The position numbers and the translations under genes were made by a program. Positions 16,632-25,460 of a stretch of 64,000 nucleotides of DNA are shown piece by piece. The notes under the pieces were generated by a model. It worked only from the letters and a program-made list of their open reading frames with translations, was not told the origin of the DNA and did not search any database. Source of the DNA: an uncultured Bacteroidales bacterium (GTDB taxonomy: Bacteria > Bacteroidota > Bacteroidia > Bacteroidales > FEN-979); NCBI GenBank assembly GCA_903887775.1, contig CAISRB010000007.1, forward strand, positions 1 to 64,000, written 5' to 3'. Position 1 is the first letter of the stretch. Each line of letters starts with the position of its first letter.

Positions 16632-17777
16632 ATGAAAGTATTGAAACACGCAAGATACAATAAACAATATGGCTATTCAAGTTTCTCGCCTGAACCTATG
16701 AATCACGAATGGCTGGTAAGCGATGCAAAGGTAAACCGACTGCTGAATGATGCTACAAGAAAACTTGGTGAGTTGAATGCCTTTTCGATGATGGTTCCCG
16801 ATGTGGATTTTTTTATCCGGATGCACATCACAAAGGAAGCTACACGGAGCAGCAGGATTGAGGGGACTCAAACCAGTATGGAAGAAGCCATTCAGAATGC
16901 TGAATACATCAGCCCCGAAAAACGCGACGACTGGCAGGAAGTTCATAACTACATTGAAACCATGAATTTTGCAATTGCGCAACTGGAGGAACTTCCAATA
17001 AGTACACGCTTGCTGAAACAAACGCACGAAAAATTATTACAGGGAGTCCGGGGCACAAACAAATTACCCGGTGAGTTCCGTACCTCCCAAAACTGGATTG
17101 GTGGCGCTACACTGAATGATGCAGCCTATATTCCGCCCCTTCACAGTGAAGTGCCCGGATTGATGAGCGATCTTGAAAAACTATTGAACAATGAGGATTT
17201 GCAAATGCCACCGCTTATCCGAATTGGCATTGCACATTATCAATTTGAATCCATTCACCCTTTTCTTGATGGCAATGGGAGATTAGGGCGGTTACTTATA
17301 ACACTTTATCTTGTGAGCAACAAAATGCCAGGCAAACCTGCATTATATCTTTCCGATTTTTTTGAACGGAATCGCTCACATTATTACGATAACCTGACCG
17401 CAGTGAGAACTCAGAATAACATGGTGCAATGGTTAACTTTCTTCCTCGTAGGCGTTCTGGAAACTGCCGAAAATTCAATTCAGACCTTTCATGAAATCAT
17501 GAAACTTCGTAGTGAATTGGAAGAGAAACGAATTATTACGCTTGGCAAAAAGGTTCCGCTTGCAATGCGGCTGATCCGGTATTTATACACCAAGCCTATC
17601 GTGGATGCCTCCGAAGCGGCGAAAGTACTTGCTGTGAATATTTCAACGGCAAACCGGTTAATTCAGGACTTTGAGAAACTCGGAATCCTCAGCGAAAAAA
17701 CAGGATTCAAGAGAAACCGCATCTTCATTTTTCAAAAGTATCTGAATTTGTTTGAGCGAGAGCCATCCAAAGGTTAA
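16632..17777 (+). CDS. Class II Fic family protein with Fic_N-like N-terminus
   Basis: The catalytic motif HPFLDGNGRLGR starts at His209. The inhibitory motif S-S-R-I-E-G is at residues 73-78, so this is also an autoinhibited class II protein. The region between them (LPGEFRTSQNWIGG...AAYIPPLHSEVPGLMSDLE) is the conserved flap and N-terminal part found in the large Fic/DOC group with a Fic_N domain. A C-terminal winged helix (residues about 320-370) resembles MarR-type folds. At 381 residues it is the common length. It stands alone, with a T9SS protein convergent downstream, and no antitoxin-like small gene precedes it. Confidence 0.92.
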   Translation: MKVLKHARYNKQYGYSSFSPEPMNHEWLVSDAKVNRLLNDATRKLGELNAFSMMVPDVDFFIRMHITKEATRSSRIEGTQTSMEEAIQNAEYISPEKRDDWQEVHNYIETMNFAIAQLEELPISTRLLKQTHEKLLQGVRGTNKLPGEFRTSQNWIGGATLNDAAYIPPLHSEVPGLMSDLEKLLNNEDLQMPPLIRIGIAHYQFESIHPFLDGNGRLGRLLITLYLVSNKMPGKPALYLSDFFERNRSHYYDNLTAVRTQNNMVQWLTFFLVGVLETAENSIQTFHEIMKLRSELEEKRIITLGKKVPLAMRLIRYLYTKPIVDASEAAKVLAVNISTANRLIQDFEKLGILSEKTGFKRNRIFIFQKYLNLFEREPSKG

Positions 17778-17793
17778 TCCGGATTCAGTTAAA

Positions 17794-17827
17794 AAGTGAA
17801 AAATAAAAAGTTCTTCACTCTTCACTG
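17794..17827 (+). repeat. Purine/pyrimidine inverted repeat related to the GCGAAA family
   Basis: AAAAGTGAAAAATAAAAAG is followed by TTCTTCACTCTTCACT, so the purine half can pair with the pyrimidine half. It follows the third fic gene and resembles the GCGAAA/TTTCGC repeats at 29-45 kb, although GTGAAA rather than GCGAAA dominates. Confidence 0.45.
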
Positions 17828-17833
17828 GGTTTT

Positions 17834-17860
17834 GCTCCCCTTATTGCACAAAGTTGCAGC
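17834..17860 (+). repeat. Dispersed intergenic repeat, family C, copy
   Basis: GCTCCCCTTATTGCACAAAG followed by TTGCAGC, in the 86-base gap between the convergent fic and PD40 genes. Confidence 0.6.
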
Positions 17861-17863
17861 ATA

Positions 17864-19069
17864 TCATTTTATGACAACCATTTTCCTTGTTACTATATCG
17901 CCGACAGATGAGGTCAGCTTATAAAGGTATATTCCGGCAGGTAATTCAGAAGCATCGAATACGATTGAATGTTTCCCTTTCACGAAGAATTTATTTTCAA
18001 ACAAAACCCGTATTCTGCCTTTTGTCAGGGAATATATTTCAAAGGAAATTTTTCCTGAATAATCCAGATCAAAGAAAAAGATTGTTTGATTTCTGACCGG
18101 GTTTGGCTGGTTCTGATATAGTTTCAACTGTTCTGAGGATTTTCCTGCCTTATCAATACCGACCAGTAAATGAAGGCTGTCTATGATATCTGCGCTGATC
18201 CAGTAAGGATTGTACCCGATATCTGCTGGTTTACCGGTAGTAAAGAACAGATATTTCTTATCCAGTGTCACAAAAGGAAAAAACGCAGCTGTTGAATTAA
18301 TTTCAAATCCCATATTGATCGCATCCGTCCAGGTCTGGTCTTCATTCTTAAAACAAATATACAGATCGAGCTGACCTCCGTATCCTCCAGGTCTGTTTGA
18401 TGCAAAAATGAGGTATCGTTCATCAGGGTCAATAAATGGACAAAATTCACCGTAACCCGAGTTGATTTCCGGGCCCAATACCTGTGGCAATTGGTAATTC
18501 CCGTTTTGAAAATGAGAGATATAGATATTGCCATCATTGGTCGTTGTGTCCAGCAGATCCACGTATATGTCCCTGTTTTTGGCAACGGAAAATGTGTTTC
18601 CGTACAAGACACCCGGAGGAAGGGGTATTTGAAGTGCCTGAGGTTGACCCCAGCCTGTCGTTGTTCTTACTACCTGGGTAATAAAGCTTGTCGTTCTATC
18701 AGAATAATAATACAAAGTATCGTCGCTGGCAATGAAAAGCACATTGTTTTCCTTATAACTGGTATCAGCGAATGATGGTCTCTGAATGGAGCTCCAGTTA
18801 TTATTTTCAACACGCATTGTAAAAATTTCCAGCTTATATGTGCCGGCGGTTGGTTCCGAATATTCTGTCCAGAACATTTCCAATCCATCGTATGTGAACA
18901 CAGGTGATCCGTGCCACATCCAATTATTAGTAGCCAGGAGAGAATCGGGCGGGAAACGCAGCGCGGTCAATCCGGGTGGTGTTTGCCCAAGATAAGGAAG
19001 GTTATTCTGAGCCCATAAAGAAATGCTGAAAAAAAGAATCAATCCGGGAAGAGTTAATTTTGTTTTCAT
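17864..19069 (-). CDS. Secreted PD40 (TolB-like propeller) protein with T9SS type A sorting domain
   Basis: A signal peptide (residues 1-20) is followed by a propeller region with PD40-like blades, clearest at FCPFIDPDERYLIFASNRPGGYGGQLDLYICF and FFPFVTLDKKYLFFTTGKP. The C-terminal 85 residues (LKLYQNQPNPVRNQTIFFFD to RKMVVIK) are a T9SS type A sorting domain, so the protein is exported to the surface. Its function is not known; such proteins may be binding or sensing scaffolds. It is a single gene, converging on the third fic gene, with about 300 bases of non-coding DNA upstream. Confidence 0.82.
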   Translation of the reverse strand: MKTKLTLPGLILFFSISLWAQNNLPYLGQTPPGLTALRFPPDSLLATNNWMWHGSPVFTYDGLEMFWTEYSEPTAGTYKLEIFTMRVENNNWSSIQRPSFADTSYKENNVLFIASDDTLYYYSDRTTSFITQVVRTTTGWGQPQALQIPLPPGVLYGNTFSVAKNRDIYVDLLDTTTNDGNIYISHFQNGNYQLPQVLGPEINSGYGEFCPFIDPDERYLIFASNRPGGYGGQLDLYICFKNEDQTWTDAINMGFEINSTAAFFPFVTLDKKYLFFTTGKPADIGYNPYWISADIIDSLHLLVGIDKAGKSSEQLKLYQNQPNPVRNQTIFFFDLDYSGKISFEIYSLTKGRIRVLFENKFFVKGKHSIVFDASELPAGIYLYKLTSSVGDIVTRKMVVIK

Positions 19070-19284
19070 GATTTGCTGGTTGGTCTATCCAACAAATATA
19101 GTTTCAGGATATTCTTTTTGGTAATTTATTCCATATATGCCTTTATAAATCCGGCAAATGACCGGAGATTCCGGTCAAATTGACCACCCCTCGACCGAAT
19201 TGAAGTGTGTACCCCCATTGTGGTGATATTATGGAGTACTTCCCTCGTGGATAATGTTTCTTGGTTCGATGCGTTTAAAATAAA

Positions 19285-19292
19285 TACATTTG
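19285..19292 (+). promoter_or_regulatory. Candidate promoter -7 element for the flavin reductase gene
   Basis: TACATTTG fits TAnnTTTG. A TTG at 19261-19263, 21 bases upstream of the -7, is a possible -33. The start codon is 75 bases further on. Convincing for this phylum but not tested. Confidence 0.45.
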
Positions 19293-19366
19293 CTTCTTAG
19301 AAAATCGCCCTCCAAACTTAAATAGAATTATCTCTTTTAAATTTTAGAATATCTCATCTTCCGATT

Positions 19367-19939
19367 ATGAAACTTTCCCTTCCACCAAACACTGTATTAC
19401 TCCCCTCTCCAGTGCTCATTATTGGAACATATAGCTCCGATGGTAAACCTAATATGATGAATGCCGCATGGGGTGGAATCGTATCAAGCAAGCCACCTTG
19501 TATCAGTGTGTCTATAAGGGAGGGTAAACTCAGTTTTCACAACATCAAACAAACCGAGGCATTCACAGTAAACATCCCCTCTGAAAAGTATTTTAAAGAG
19601 GCCGATTTTGTCGGCATTGTTTCTGGAAAAGAATACGACAAATTTTTAGTGACAGGACTTACTCCGGAAAGGAGCAAATTGGTAAATGCTCCTATCGTTA
19701 AGGAATTTCCCTATACCCTTGAATGTAAACTGGTCAGGGAGATTAATCTTGGCTCACATACAATGTTCATTGGAGAAATTGTCGGAATGGTCGCTGATAG
19801 CGAGGTTCTGAATCCAAAACAACTTCCGGACATCGAGAAAGTCAGACCCATGTTGTGGGGTTCATTTGGAAGTCAGGCATATTATAACATCGGAGATAAA
19901 CTTGGGGATGCGTTTTCTGTTGGAAACGAGTTGAAATAA
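19367..19939 (+). CDS. Flavin reductase family protein (flavoredoxin-like)
   Basis: The 190-residue protein shows the split-barrel FMN-binding layout: PVLIIGTYSSDGKPNMMNAAWGGIVSSKPPCISVSIR near the start and AFTVNIPSEKYFKEADFVGIVSGKEYDKF in the middle. Members bind FMN and either reduce flavin with NAD(P)H or carry electrons. No catalytic residue is diagnostic, so the role is general. The methyltransferase gene begins 28 bases downstream, suggesting one transcript. Confidence 0.85.
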   Translation: MKLSLPPNTVLLPSPVLIIGTYSSDGKPNMMNAAWGGIVSSKPPCISVSIREGKLSFHNIKQTEAFTVNIPSEKYFKEADFVGIVSGKEYDKFLVTGLTPERSKLVNAPIVKEFPYTLECKLVREINLGSHTMFIGEIVGMVADSEVLNPKQLPDIEKVRPMLWGSFGSQAYYNIGDKLGDAFSVGNELK

Positions 19940-19967
19940 AAATGATTTAAAGAAATTATATGATGCC

Positions 19968-20612
19968 ATGAAACAAGTTGAAACTGATGAGATATACAGA
20001 AATGTTCCATTAACAAAGATTCCTTGGAATATTGAGGCTCCTCCGGATGAATTAGTTCAATTGGTCGAGAGTGGAAAAATACCTCCCTGTGACGTTATAG
20101 ATTTAGGTTGTGGTGCTGGCAATTATGCCATTTATCTCGCTCATAAAGGATTTAATGTTACAGGTGTTGATATTTCGCCAACGGCGATAAAATTGGCAAA
20201 GGAAAATGCGAAGAAAATAAAAGTCAAGTGCAATTTTTTTGTTGCTGATGCAGTTGATGATTTAAGGAATGTTGTTGGGAAAACATTCGACTTTGCTTAT
20301 GATTGGGAAGTCCTACATCATATATTCCCGGAGAAAAGGAAGAAATTTGTTCAAAACGTATTTGGCGTTCTTAATCCGGGAGGTAAATATTTTTCGGTCT
20401 GTTTCAGCGAAAAAGACACAGGATTTGGCGGTTCAGGAAAATTCAGGAGTACTAATCTGGGTACTGTATTGTATTTTTCGTCTGAAGAGGAGTTAAATGA
20501 CCTTTTCAGTTCATACTTTGGCATAATTGAGTTTAAAACAATAGAAATCAGTGGTAAATTCGTTCCTCATATTATAAATTATGCGTTCATGGAAAAGAAA
20601 TCAAACCAATAA
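19968..20612 (+). CDS. Class I SAM-dependent methyltransferase
   Basis: The SAM-binding motif I is VIDLGCGAGNYAIYLAHKG, followed by the motif II acidic residue in FNVTGVDIS. This is the Methyltransf_25/11 type of small Rossmann methyltransferase, 214 residues. The stretch AYDWEVLHHIFPEKRKKFVQNV resembles the post-II region of TehB and small-molecule methyltransferases. The substrate cannot be told. It follows the flavin reductase in the same direction and ends a two-gene unit. Confidence 0.85.
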   Translation: MKQVETDEIYRNVPLTKIPWNIEAPPDELVQLVESGKIPPCDVIDLGCGAGNYAIYLAHKGFNVTGVDISPTAIKLAKENAKKIKVKCNFFVADAVDDLRNVVGKTFDFAYDWEVLHHIFPEKRKKFVQNVFGVLNPGGKYFSVCFSEKDTGFGGSGKFRSTNLGTVLYFSSEEELNDLFSSYFGIIEFKTIEISGKFVPHIINYAFMEKKSNQ

Positions 20613-21017
20613 ATTAAACGTCACTGATAATCTTTTAGATATTCTCAATATGACACTCCAATTTTAAGAGATGAAGATATAATTCCATTCATTCAAAGAA
20701 TGGAACCTCCCCATGAAAATCAATCTCTTACAGGTTTTCAGATCAAATATCCGTCCAAAACCCGATCAATCTATTCAATCCCAACAAATATTCAGATTGA
20801 TTATCAATGTGTTATAAAAACAGAATAAAAATTTGTGAGGAATGACGAGTTTCTACGATGAAAACTCCACTAAAGGATCAGGAAAGAAGCGGGAAATAGA
20901 AAAATATTTCAATCTGAAATGAAAAAGAGGAGTGATCTTATACTATGGAAACCTGCGTTAATACAGGGGTAGAAAGAACATCATGAGACCGACTTGTGTT
21001 TCCGATCGTGTATCCAA

Positions 21018-21053
21018 TAAAAAAACCACTTACTTTTGAATTCGTAAGTGGTT
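21018..21053 (-). terminator. Rho-independent terminator downstream of the 21.2-22.1 kb gene
   Basis: A perfect 10-bp stem (AACCACTTAC/GTAAGTGGTT) with a 10-base loop is followed on the minus strand by a run of Ts. It lies about 125 bases past the minus-strand stop at 21179. Confidence 0.6.
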
Positions 21054-21062
21054 GATATGGAG

Positions 21063-21089
21063 GCTCCCCCTAATGGACAAAGTTGCAAC
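21063..21089 (+). repeat. Dispersed intergenic repeat, family C, copy
   Basis: GCTCCCCCTAATGGACAAAG followed by TTGCAAC, directly after the terminator hairpin. Its first 16 bases match 14 of the 16 bases at the 3' end of the tRNA-Asn gene as written on the plus strand (GCTCCCCCTGCTGGAC). Confidence 0.65.
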
Positions 21090-21178
21090 CAGGTTCTCTC
21101 TTTACAATTTTCTGAACGCACGAATTTTTAAGTGAAAATTGAACTAACGAGATACAATTGCTTTTGAAACAGCCTGAT

Positions 21179-22090
21179 CTACAATGTCTTTTCAAGGTGA
21201 TATTCCTTTTTTAAGAAAGCAATTAACCGAACAGAATATTTCCTGTAGTCTTCCAGCACAAAATGATAAGCATGTAAACTAGCTGCTTGCATCTTCATCA
21301 TGTTCCCAAATTCATTGAATGTGGCTTTGTCATGGGTAAAAAAGTCAAATTTACTGGGATTTTCATTAACCTCTTTCCTTGACCTCATCCGCTTACCTTC
21401 TTTGTTTTTGATCAGATAACCCATATCGAAGATTCTGGCCCCTAACTTAAAATTATCGTACATGATCTTCATATAAAACTCCAGCTGGGTGTGTAATTCA
21501 GTGATTCTATTGTCCAATTGATTTAAGCTGTCTACAACATTCATCTTTCGTATCAACCTCATATTTCCGGCATTCTTAAGTTGGGTGAGTGTATTTCTGT
21601 TAATTGACATATAAGCAATGTTTGTTGTGTTTCGGAAGTACAAATCATATGTTTGTCTTATGTCTTCTGAGGACCTGTCACTTTCCAGAAGTATCATTGC
21701 CAGGGTATCTAAATTCTTATACCGATTGGTGTCCTTCTGTACCATGTCAATTTGGACAAGGTCCTCCTGAAGCTCTTTCACCATTGAAATAATAAACTGT
21801 TTCTCCCTGTCTCTCTCTAACTTATGCTCCAATTGATACTCTGCTAAAAAACCGCAGAATACTGCAAGGAACAGCATGAAAAATTCAAAGAAATATGCTT
21901 TCCATGTTTTCTTTCCATGGCTGTCTGAATGAGGATGTACTTCCATGTTTTCGGGATTTTCAGATTGATTTTTTGCGTTGTCACTTTCCTGTGAAATATT
22001 TTGCATCATCTTTTCTGAAGGTTCCAGGTTCCCCTGAATATTTTGTTGCTGCCCATCTTTTTCGTTTATATGGTTTTTTGATTCATCCAT
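21179..22090 (-). CDS. Single-pass membrane protein of unknown function (DUF6090-like)
   Basis: A polar N-terminal segment of about 60 residues, rich in Asn, Gln and Glu, precedes one membrane helix (AYFFEFFMLFLAVFCGFLAEYQLEH, about residues 64-86). Directly after it comes a charged helical domain beginning LERDREKQFIISMVKELQEDL. This helix-then-ERDREK pattern is common in Bacteroidota membrane proteins annotated as DUF6090; no activity is known. Two terminators or repeats lie downstream. It stands alone on the minus strand, 230 bases from the next gene. Confidence 0.6.
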   Translation of the reverse strand: MDESKNHINEKDGQQQNIQGNLEPSEKMMQNISQESDNAKNQSENPENMEVHPHSDSHGKKTWKAYFFEFFMLFLAVFCGFLAEYQLEHKLERDREKQFIISMVKELQEDLVQIDMVQKDTNRYKNLDTLAMILLESDRSSEDIRQTYDLYFRNTTNIAYMSINRNTLTQLKNAGNMRLIRKMNVVDSLNQLDNRITELHTQLEFYMKIMYDNFKLGARIFDMGYLIKNKEGKRMRSRKEVNENPSKFDFFTHDKATFNEFGNMMKMQAASLHAYHFVLEDYRKYSVRLIAFLKKEYHLEKTL

Positions 22091-22323
22091 GTTTTGAATA
22101 TTGCCTTTTTATTATTCCATAAACACAATTGCATATTTTGAGATTTCTGCGGCTTTCAGGTTAAAATATTATATGCTAAATTATAGGAAAAAACGCTTGC
22201 ATTGACCAGTCCTCGCCTAAATAAATGGACCAGCTTTAAGTATTGGATATTAATAAGTTGAGGTGGTCAGCCAAAATCGGCAGAGGGTGGTCAGATACTC
22301 CGGTTTGTCTGGCTGAAGTAATT

Positions 22324-22914
22324 TTATTCTTTTTCCAGTTCTTCGATTTCTTTTATTTCAATATTAAGTTTTCTAAATCGCTCGTAAATTGAGTATTTAA
22401 AAGTATAATAAATCGAGGTAATCATTACAAGAATAATCAATGAAAATGGCACGATTGAATTGATTGAGAAAAAAGGTATCTGAGCCATTATAAATATACC
22501 TATCATTGCAAAAGGCGCAAATATGTATCCTATCCTAGTTATTTTAATTTTATACTTTTCAAGTTCAGCGATTTCCTTCTTAATTGCTAATGTCGGTTCT
22601 GAAAAATCAATCTTACAAATCAACAAGTAATATCTAATTGCCCAAATGTAAGTTATTAATGAAAAAGCTGTAAATAAACCTAATCCAATATAAAAATCAA
22701 TCGAAGAACGAAATTGAATGTGTGGAACCAAAACCAATAAGATTAAAACTATTGGCAAAATCAAGTTAAAACCTGCGTTTATTTTAATCCAGTTCAATCG
22801 TTTCTCAGGTTTAGATATTAACATTCGTCTTAAAATCTCTTTGTTTAATCGTGTATTATCAGTTAATTTCTTATCGTATTGACCCCAAATATTTTGTAAT
22901 TCTATAAGTTCCAT
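22324..22914 (-). CDS. Membrane protein paired with an ECF sigma factor
   Basis: The protein of 196 residues opens MELIELQNIWGQYDKKLTDNTRLNKEIL, a short cytoplasmic region, then has two pairs of membrane helices separated by a charged loop (EPTLAIKKEIAELEKYKIKITR), and a charged C-terminus. The gene starts five bases after the sigma factor stop. In Bacteroidota such small membrane proteins often accompany ECF sigma genes and may act as anti-sigma factors; here there is no recognised anti-sigma domain, so this is inference from position. Confidence 0.6.
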   Translation of the reverse strand: MELIELQNIWGQYDKKLTDNTRLNKEILRRMLISKPEKRLNWIKINAGFNLILPIVLILLVLVPHIQFRSSIDFYIGLGLFTAFSLITYIWAIRYYLLICKIDFSEPTLAIKKEIAELEKYKIKITRIGYIFAPFAMIGIFIMAQIPFFSINSIVPFSLIILVMITSIYYTFKYSIYERFRKLNIEIKEIEELEKE

Positions 22915-22919
22915 GATAA

Positions 22920-23426
22920 TTAAATTTTTGTAATTGCTAAATTTCTAATCTGTTCTTTAATCCTGCCAATTCGTGTACCTACATTTGTTTTTGAAATACC
23001 CATTATTTCTGATATTTCATCATGCGAATTGCCGTCAAGATAGAGTAAAATAATGGCTTTATTTATTTCATTCAACTCATCAATACAATTATATAAAATC
23101 TCTGATTCTGATGAGTTATCTTGTTCTATAAGCCATGGTAAGGAATCAACTTTTTTGAAATCATATAAGAAGGAGAACAAAGAATCTTTCTTTTTATTTC
23201 GCTTGTAATTCATCGATATATTTATAGCTACTCTATATATCCACGTGGATATTTTTGAATCGCCTTTAAATCTCTCAAATGATTTCCAAAGTTCTAGTGC
23301 AATATCATTTATCAAGTCCTCTCTATCATGAGAAGTTCTAGTAAATGCTCTCGCAATCTTTATAATTATCCCAGTATTATCCTCGAAAACACGCAGGAAT
23401 TGCTCACTTAACTTATCCTTTGTCAT
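22920..23426 (-). CDS. ECF-type RNA polymerase sigma factor
   Basis: The 168-residue protein has both sigma-70 domains of the ECF group. Region 2 includes DREDLINDIALELWKSFERFKGDSKISTWIYRVAINISMNYKR, which contacts core polymerase and the -10 DNA. Region 4 has NEINKAIILLYLDGNSHDEISEIMGISKTNVGTRIGRIKEQI, a helix-turn-helix for the -35. The membrane protein downstream, five bases away, is a candidate regulator. The cue and targets are unknown. Confidence 0.88.
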   Translation of the reverse strand: MTKDKLSEQFLRVFEDNTGIIIKIARAFTRTSHDREDLINDIALELWKSFERFKGDSKISTWIYRVAINISMNYKRNKKKDSLFSFLYDFKKVDSLPWLIEQDNSSESEILYNCIDELNEINKAIILLYLDGNSHDEISEIMGISKTNVGTRIGRIKEQIRNLAITKI

Positions 23427-23656
23427 TTATCATGATGTTACTTTTAATTGTTTTTAAAATTTATTTGTGTACACATTTTAATCAATTAGTAACATATCTT
23501 ATCAAAAAATCACAGATGCTGACGTTTTTTTTATTTCTGCCAACGCCCTGACGGCAGCCAAGTTCCCGACACGAAGCACGAAAGTTTGAAGTCCACACCA
23601 AAGTTTGTTCAAGGAGCAGTCGCTTGTATGAGTTTGCATAATATTTCCGATTTGAG

Positions 23657-24649
23657 TTACTTATTCTGCACGCTTAAAATTAATTTTTCTGTTTCATCAT
23701 AGCATGTTAAAACATCAACTTTTCTCAATCTGGGAATCAGTAAAATCCAGTTACTATTCAATTCAAACACTGTTTTGAATAACGGTAATGCTTCTTCTTT
23801 TTTACCATTATTTACAAGGGATATAGCATACCAGAATTTCATCTCCACATCTTTAGGAACCAATTTTTGAGCAATCTCATATTCCTTAGCTGCTGTTGTC
23901 CAGTCTTTTTTTTCTATTGCCTCATCACCCTTACTTGCATGTTCGTTTGCACGAAAAACTTGCAGCAATCGTTTCAATTCTTTAATAGGTTCGGGATTGT
24001 CGTCCACACGCAAATCAATATAACGGTCTTCCCAAATTCGTCCTGAGGCAACAGGTTTTACAATTAGAATTGCTGCACTTTGCATCCCGCGAATATCACC
24101 CCCAGCGTTTTGACCTGCTTCCAATGCTAAAATCATCCGTTCAGCCAATGCACCTTTTGATTCTTTAAACGCTTTTGCCATTGCAGGAATCACTTTGTCA
24201 TTCAACATCATATTTGCTTGCACCGAAAAATTTTTTTCGGCAATGTTTCCCGCAAACGCTATACATTTTTTTCCTGTGTATGAAGCAGTGAGTCCTTGCA
24301 TGTCCAATACGCCCAGTTGACGATTATTACGGCCTGAATCCGCTTCGGTTAAAATCTTCACTACTTCCTCTGGTAATTTTCCTTTTTTCAATAATTTTAA
24401 ACCATCGGGACCAAAAGCTATCTTTGTTGATGCTTGTGTAGCAATTACCCCTACACCCGCCTCTCCCCATATCACCGCAGTACCGACAGAAAAAGCATGT
24501 GTCTGAACTGCTACTCCCATTTCACCTATAACTGAATCTCGCGCAACAATTGAAAATGTATGAGCAAATGGGTCAGTACAAAAATTCTGTGCCATTACTG
24601 TGCAACAGAAAATTATTGTAGCCAGCAGAAATATTGTTTGTTTTTTCAT
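23657..24649 (-). CDS. DUF1028 (Ntn-hydrolase-like) protein with C-terminal helical repeats
   Basis: A signal peptide (about residues 1-20, ending VMAQ) precedes a DUF1028 domain: HTFSIVARDSVIGEMGVAVQTHAFSVGTAVIWGEAGVGVIATQA, then GRNNRQLGVLDMQG and VQANMML. DUF1028 has an Ntn-hydrolase fold of uncertain activity. From about residue 235 to the end, TPR-like helices (DEAIEKKDWTTAAKEYEIAQKLVPKD; EALPLFKTVFELNSNW) follow. The 230 bases upstream of the sigma gene and the 811 bases to its other side show no gene. Confidence 0.8.
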   Translation of the reverse strand: MKKQTIFLLATIIFCCTVMAQNFCTDPFAHTFSIVARDSVIGEMGVAVQTHAFSVGTAVIWGEAGVGVIATQASTKIAFGPDGLKLLKKGKLPEEVVKILTEADSGRNNRQLGVLDMQGLTASYTGKKCIAFAGNIAEKNFSVQANMMLNDKVIPAMAKAFKESKGALAERMILALEAGQNAGGDIRGMQSAAILIVKPVASGRIWEDRYIDLRVDDNPEPIKELKRLLQVFRANEHASKGDEAIEKKDWTTAAKEYEIAQKLVPKDVEMKFWYAISLVNNGKKEEALPLFKTVFELNSNWILLIPRLRKVDVLTCYDETEKLILSVQNK

Positions 24650-24947
24650 TTTCGGATTTTTGATTAAATGTAAGTGTTTATTCAGTCCTCAAATGTTTGA
24701 GTTTGCAGTGTCGCCAATTGGTTGCCTATAACGAATGCATAACCTCAATCGTTGAGGTTATTTTGTACTTAGTTCTATGTGAAAGTTGAGGTTATTATGC
24801 AACCATTGTGTGGATATGCGCAGGCAGGATATTGAGGTTATCCACATGGAATCAACATTCAGAACAGATTGAAAATTTATTTCCCTGCTTTACTGCAGGA
24901 ACAAAATCTGGTCGGCATATGTGTCGTAATCGTGTGACGAATATACT

Positions 24948-24971
24948 AAATAATCCACATATGGATTATTT
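24948..24971. repeat. Perfect 10-bp inverted repeat with a 4-base centre
   Basis: AAATAATCCA and TGGATTATTT flank CATA. No flanking T-run is seen, so an operator or structure is more likely than a terminator. Confidence 0.5.
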
Positions 24972-25158
24972 AACATATTATTTATAAATAAATATTATTG
25001 AAGATCAGTCACTGGCAGATTGTATTCCTGGAAAATTCAATGAAATCAGGCAGGAAGATTTCCCTGATCCGGATATTTATTCCTGCCTTTGTGTGTACTT
25101 TTGTGTGTTCCAAAGAAAAAGGCCACCTACAAAATTTATGTAAGTGGCTGATTTAGAG

Positions 25159-25185
25159 GCTCCCCTTAATGGACAAAGTTGCAAG
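25159..25185 (+). repeat. Dispersed intergenic repeat, family C, copy
   Basis: GCTCCCCTTAATGGACAAAG followed by TTGCAAG. Like the copy at 21063 it is preceded by an imperfect hairpin (GCCACCTAC/GTAAGTGGC at 25122-25148), so the repeat unit is probably about 65 bases, longer than the core. Confidence 0.6.
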
Positions 25186-25460
25186 CAGATGACTTTCTTT
25201 CAAACCACATAAAAATCACATTTTCTTATAGTTGACAAAATTCAACTATTGACCTTATTTTAAACCCGGACAGGTTCTGACGATTTTTTACACTTATTAT
25301 CAGATCAAATTTGTATGTTTGTTGCATATTTAATTGAAATTCATATTGTTATAACATTCACAACTCGCTGTGTTGTTATACAAGTCATTTTTTCAGAAGC
25401 AAATAGACAAATTAAGCATAACTGAAAACATATGAATATACATCAAGGGGTCCGGATCCT

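Larger units (their letters stand above)
20613..21178. other. 566-base gene-poor gap
   Basis: No frame of gene length is present on either strand. The last 160 bases hold a terminator hairpin for the minus-strand gene that follows and a family C repeat copy. The rest is A+T-rich with no motif I can name, and may be decayed coding DNA. Confidence 0.5.
24650..25460. other. 811-base intergenic region rich in palindromes and direct repeats
   Basis: No gene-length frame is present. The DNA has AACCTCAA-TCG-TTGAGGTT near 24738 and further GAGGTTAT copies near 24790 and 24832, a 10-bp stem around CATA at 24948-24971, GGCAGGAA facing TTCCTGCC at 25049-25087, and a family C copy at 25159. The last 140 bases form the leader of the transporter gene. 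It could hold a small RNA, regulatory sites, or decayed mobile DNA; the sequence does not decide. Confidence 0.5.
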
